From NCBI RefSeq assembly GCF_003610695.1, contig NZ_RAQH01000001.1, positions 744,001-808,000 of the forward strand: a stretch of DNA of 64,000 bases, given 5' to 3'. Positions 63,403 to 64,000 of the stretch are shown here, piece after piece. Numbering within the stretch: position 1 is the stretch's first letter; the number at the start of each line of letters is the position of its first letter. The DNA is from Epilithonimonas arachidiradicis. Its GTDB lineage: Bacteria; Bacteroidota; Bacteroidia; Flavobacteriales; Weeksellaceae. Position numbers and translations under genes: made by a program. Under the pieces are notes generated by a model that saw only the letters and a program-made list of their open reading frames with translations, made no database searches and was not told the DNA's origin.

Positions 63403-63858
63403 ATGAAATCATTATTCTCAATTCTTTCCTTAATCCTATTTTCGTCATTCATCATTGCTCAGAATAAAGATTTTGACCAAAAACTGGCAGATTCTCTTGG
63501 AGCCGACCAATACGGAATGAAATCGTATTATTTAGTTATTCTCAAAAAAGGAAAAGCCGAAATTACTGATAAAGCTAAGAAATCAGAATTGATGAAAGGT
63601 CATATGGACAATATCAACAAACTGGCAAAAGATGGAAAACTGATTGTCGCCGGACCAATGCTGGAGAAAAGTCCAAATGATTATAATGGGATTTTCATTC
63701 TCGATGCAAAAACAAAAGAAGAAGCGGAAAATTTGGTTTTAACAGATCCGTCTGTAAAGTCAGGAATCTTCGATATCGAAATCTACAAATGGTACGGTTC
63801 CGCTGCACTTCCTCTCTATTTGAAATATCACGATAAGATAACCAAAGTTCATTTTTAA
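63403..63858 (+). CDS. Exported YciI-like protein
   Basis: This 151-residue protein has a signal peptide (residues 1-18, ending FIIAQ) and a domain of the YCII-related type: KSYYLVILKKGKAEI, HMDNINKLAKDGKLIVAGPM and KTKEEAENLVLTDPSVKSGI. YciI proteins are small cytoplasmic dimeric alpha/beta-barrel proteins; secretion or periplasmic export is less usual. The catalytic His/Asp arrangement is not certain here. It lies 59 bases after the FAD oxidoreductase. Confidence 0.85.
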   Translation: MKSLFSILSLILFSSFIIAQNKDFDQKLADSLGADQYGMKSYYLVILKKGKAEITDKAKKSELMKGHMDNINKLAKDGKLIVAGPMLEKSPNDYNGIFILDAKTKEEAENLVLTDPSVKSGIFDIEIYKWYGSAALPLYLKYHDKITKVHF

Positions 63859-63963
63859 CATCTTCATCATTTTAGATTTAAGCCATTACGGAATAAGTTC
63901 TTGTGGCGGCTAAATGTTTTTTTATCTGTAAAAGATTAAAAATCAAATAATTTCTGAAAAATA

Positions 63964-63994
63964 TTTGTCAATGTGAAAAATATCCTTAAATTTG
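63964..63994 (+). promoter_or_regulatory. Consensus promoter for a gene beyond the window
   Basis: TTTG (63964-63967), a 19-base spacer and TAAATTTG (63987-63994) match the Bacteroidota consensus very well. The start of transcription would fall at the last bases of the window. The remaining 3'-terminal sequence 63859-63963 shows no gene. Confidence 0.6.
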
Positions 63995-64000
63995 CACACT

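Noticed and set aside
1-64000. CRISPR array, tRNA or rRNA genes, prophage, transposase
   Set aside because: I saw no regularly spaced direct repeats, no tRNA-like cloverleaf with TTCGA arm and no recombinase or transposase motif; small RNAs without strong motifs could be missed by eye.

Overview
This is a low-GC chromosomal segment from a member of the Bacteroidota, most likely a flavobacterium of the Chryseobacterium/Epilithonimonas group (Weeksellaceae). The case rests on several signs: Bacteroidota-type promoters (TTG or TTTG, about 19 bases, TAnnTTTG); a fused CcoN-CcoO oxidase subunit; type IX secretion sorting domains; several TonB-dependent receptors of the OMP_b-brl type; a LytS/LytTR pair; and an IcmF fusion enzyme. 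I see no phage, insertion sequence, CRISPR array, tRNA or rRNA. It reads as core genome with short intergenic repeat elements.

Layout. 1-2.5 kb: a stand-alone RapZ C-terminal domain, a MurU-like sugar nucleotidyltransferase, a LOG-family protein and a small exported protein. 2.5-13 kb: an unknown lipoprotein, then a complete cbb3 oxidase locus on the minus strand (ccoS, ccoNO, ccoQ-like, ccoP, ccoG, fixH, a SafE-like membrane protein), the copper ATPase ccoI, and a divergent Crp/Fnr-type regulator. Two TGAC-N4-GTCA palindromes lie in the control regions of this locus. 13-16.5 kb: panB, an esterase-like lipoprotein, a fibronectin type III lipoprotein and an RluA pseudouridine synthase. 16.5-25.4 kb: three TonB-dependent receptors (two close paralogues), facing a small lipoprotein, a LytS-type kinase and a LytTR regulator.

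25.4-28.2 kb: a tight operon of acyl carrier protein, acyl-ACP/CoA ligase-like enzyme, short-chain reductase and hexapeptide acyltransferase. It looks like a self-contained pathway that makes and transfers an acyl group, and its product is not known from sequence. 28.4-29.4 kb: a sigma factor and a small membrane protein. 29.5-34.8 kb: two different aconitases (AcnA and AcnB types) side by side. 35-38.6 kb: a DUF2752 protein, a WG-repeat protein, then a TPP riboswitch controlling a TonB-dependent receptor, presumably for thiamine or a precursor. 38.7-43 kb: a secreted T9SS protein, an HU-like membrane protein lacking the SPOR domain, an acyl-CoA thioesterase, a 2-hydroxyacid dehydrogenase and a serine hydrolase.

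43.2-46.4 kb: an ECF sigma factor with a probable anti-sigma protein and two DUF4252 proteins, one fused to a head-GIN domain. 46.4-52.8 kb: a low-affinity iron permease-like protein, a large secreted reprolysin-type metalloprotease, and the str operon rpsL-rpsG-fusA-rpsJ ending in a terminator. 52.9-64 kb: an unknown exported protein, Dps, a GT-C-like membrane glycosyltransferase, a leucine-rich-repeat T9SS protein, IcmF (B12-dependent acyl-CoA mutase with its G-protein chaperone), an unknown lipoprotein, a DAO-type FAD oxidoreductase and an exported YciI-like protein.

Four kinds of non-coding structure stand out: a two-copy inverted repeat built on ACCACAAAAGTCACAAAAG; an A/T-rich TTATCACTTATAA-type element next to four genes; a two-copy GCTTAATCC...CGGG element; and a branched hairpin between ccoP and ccoG.
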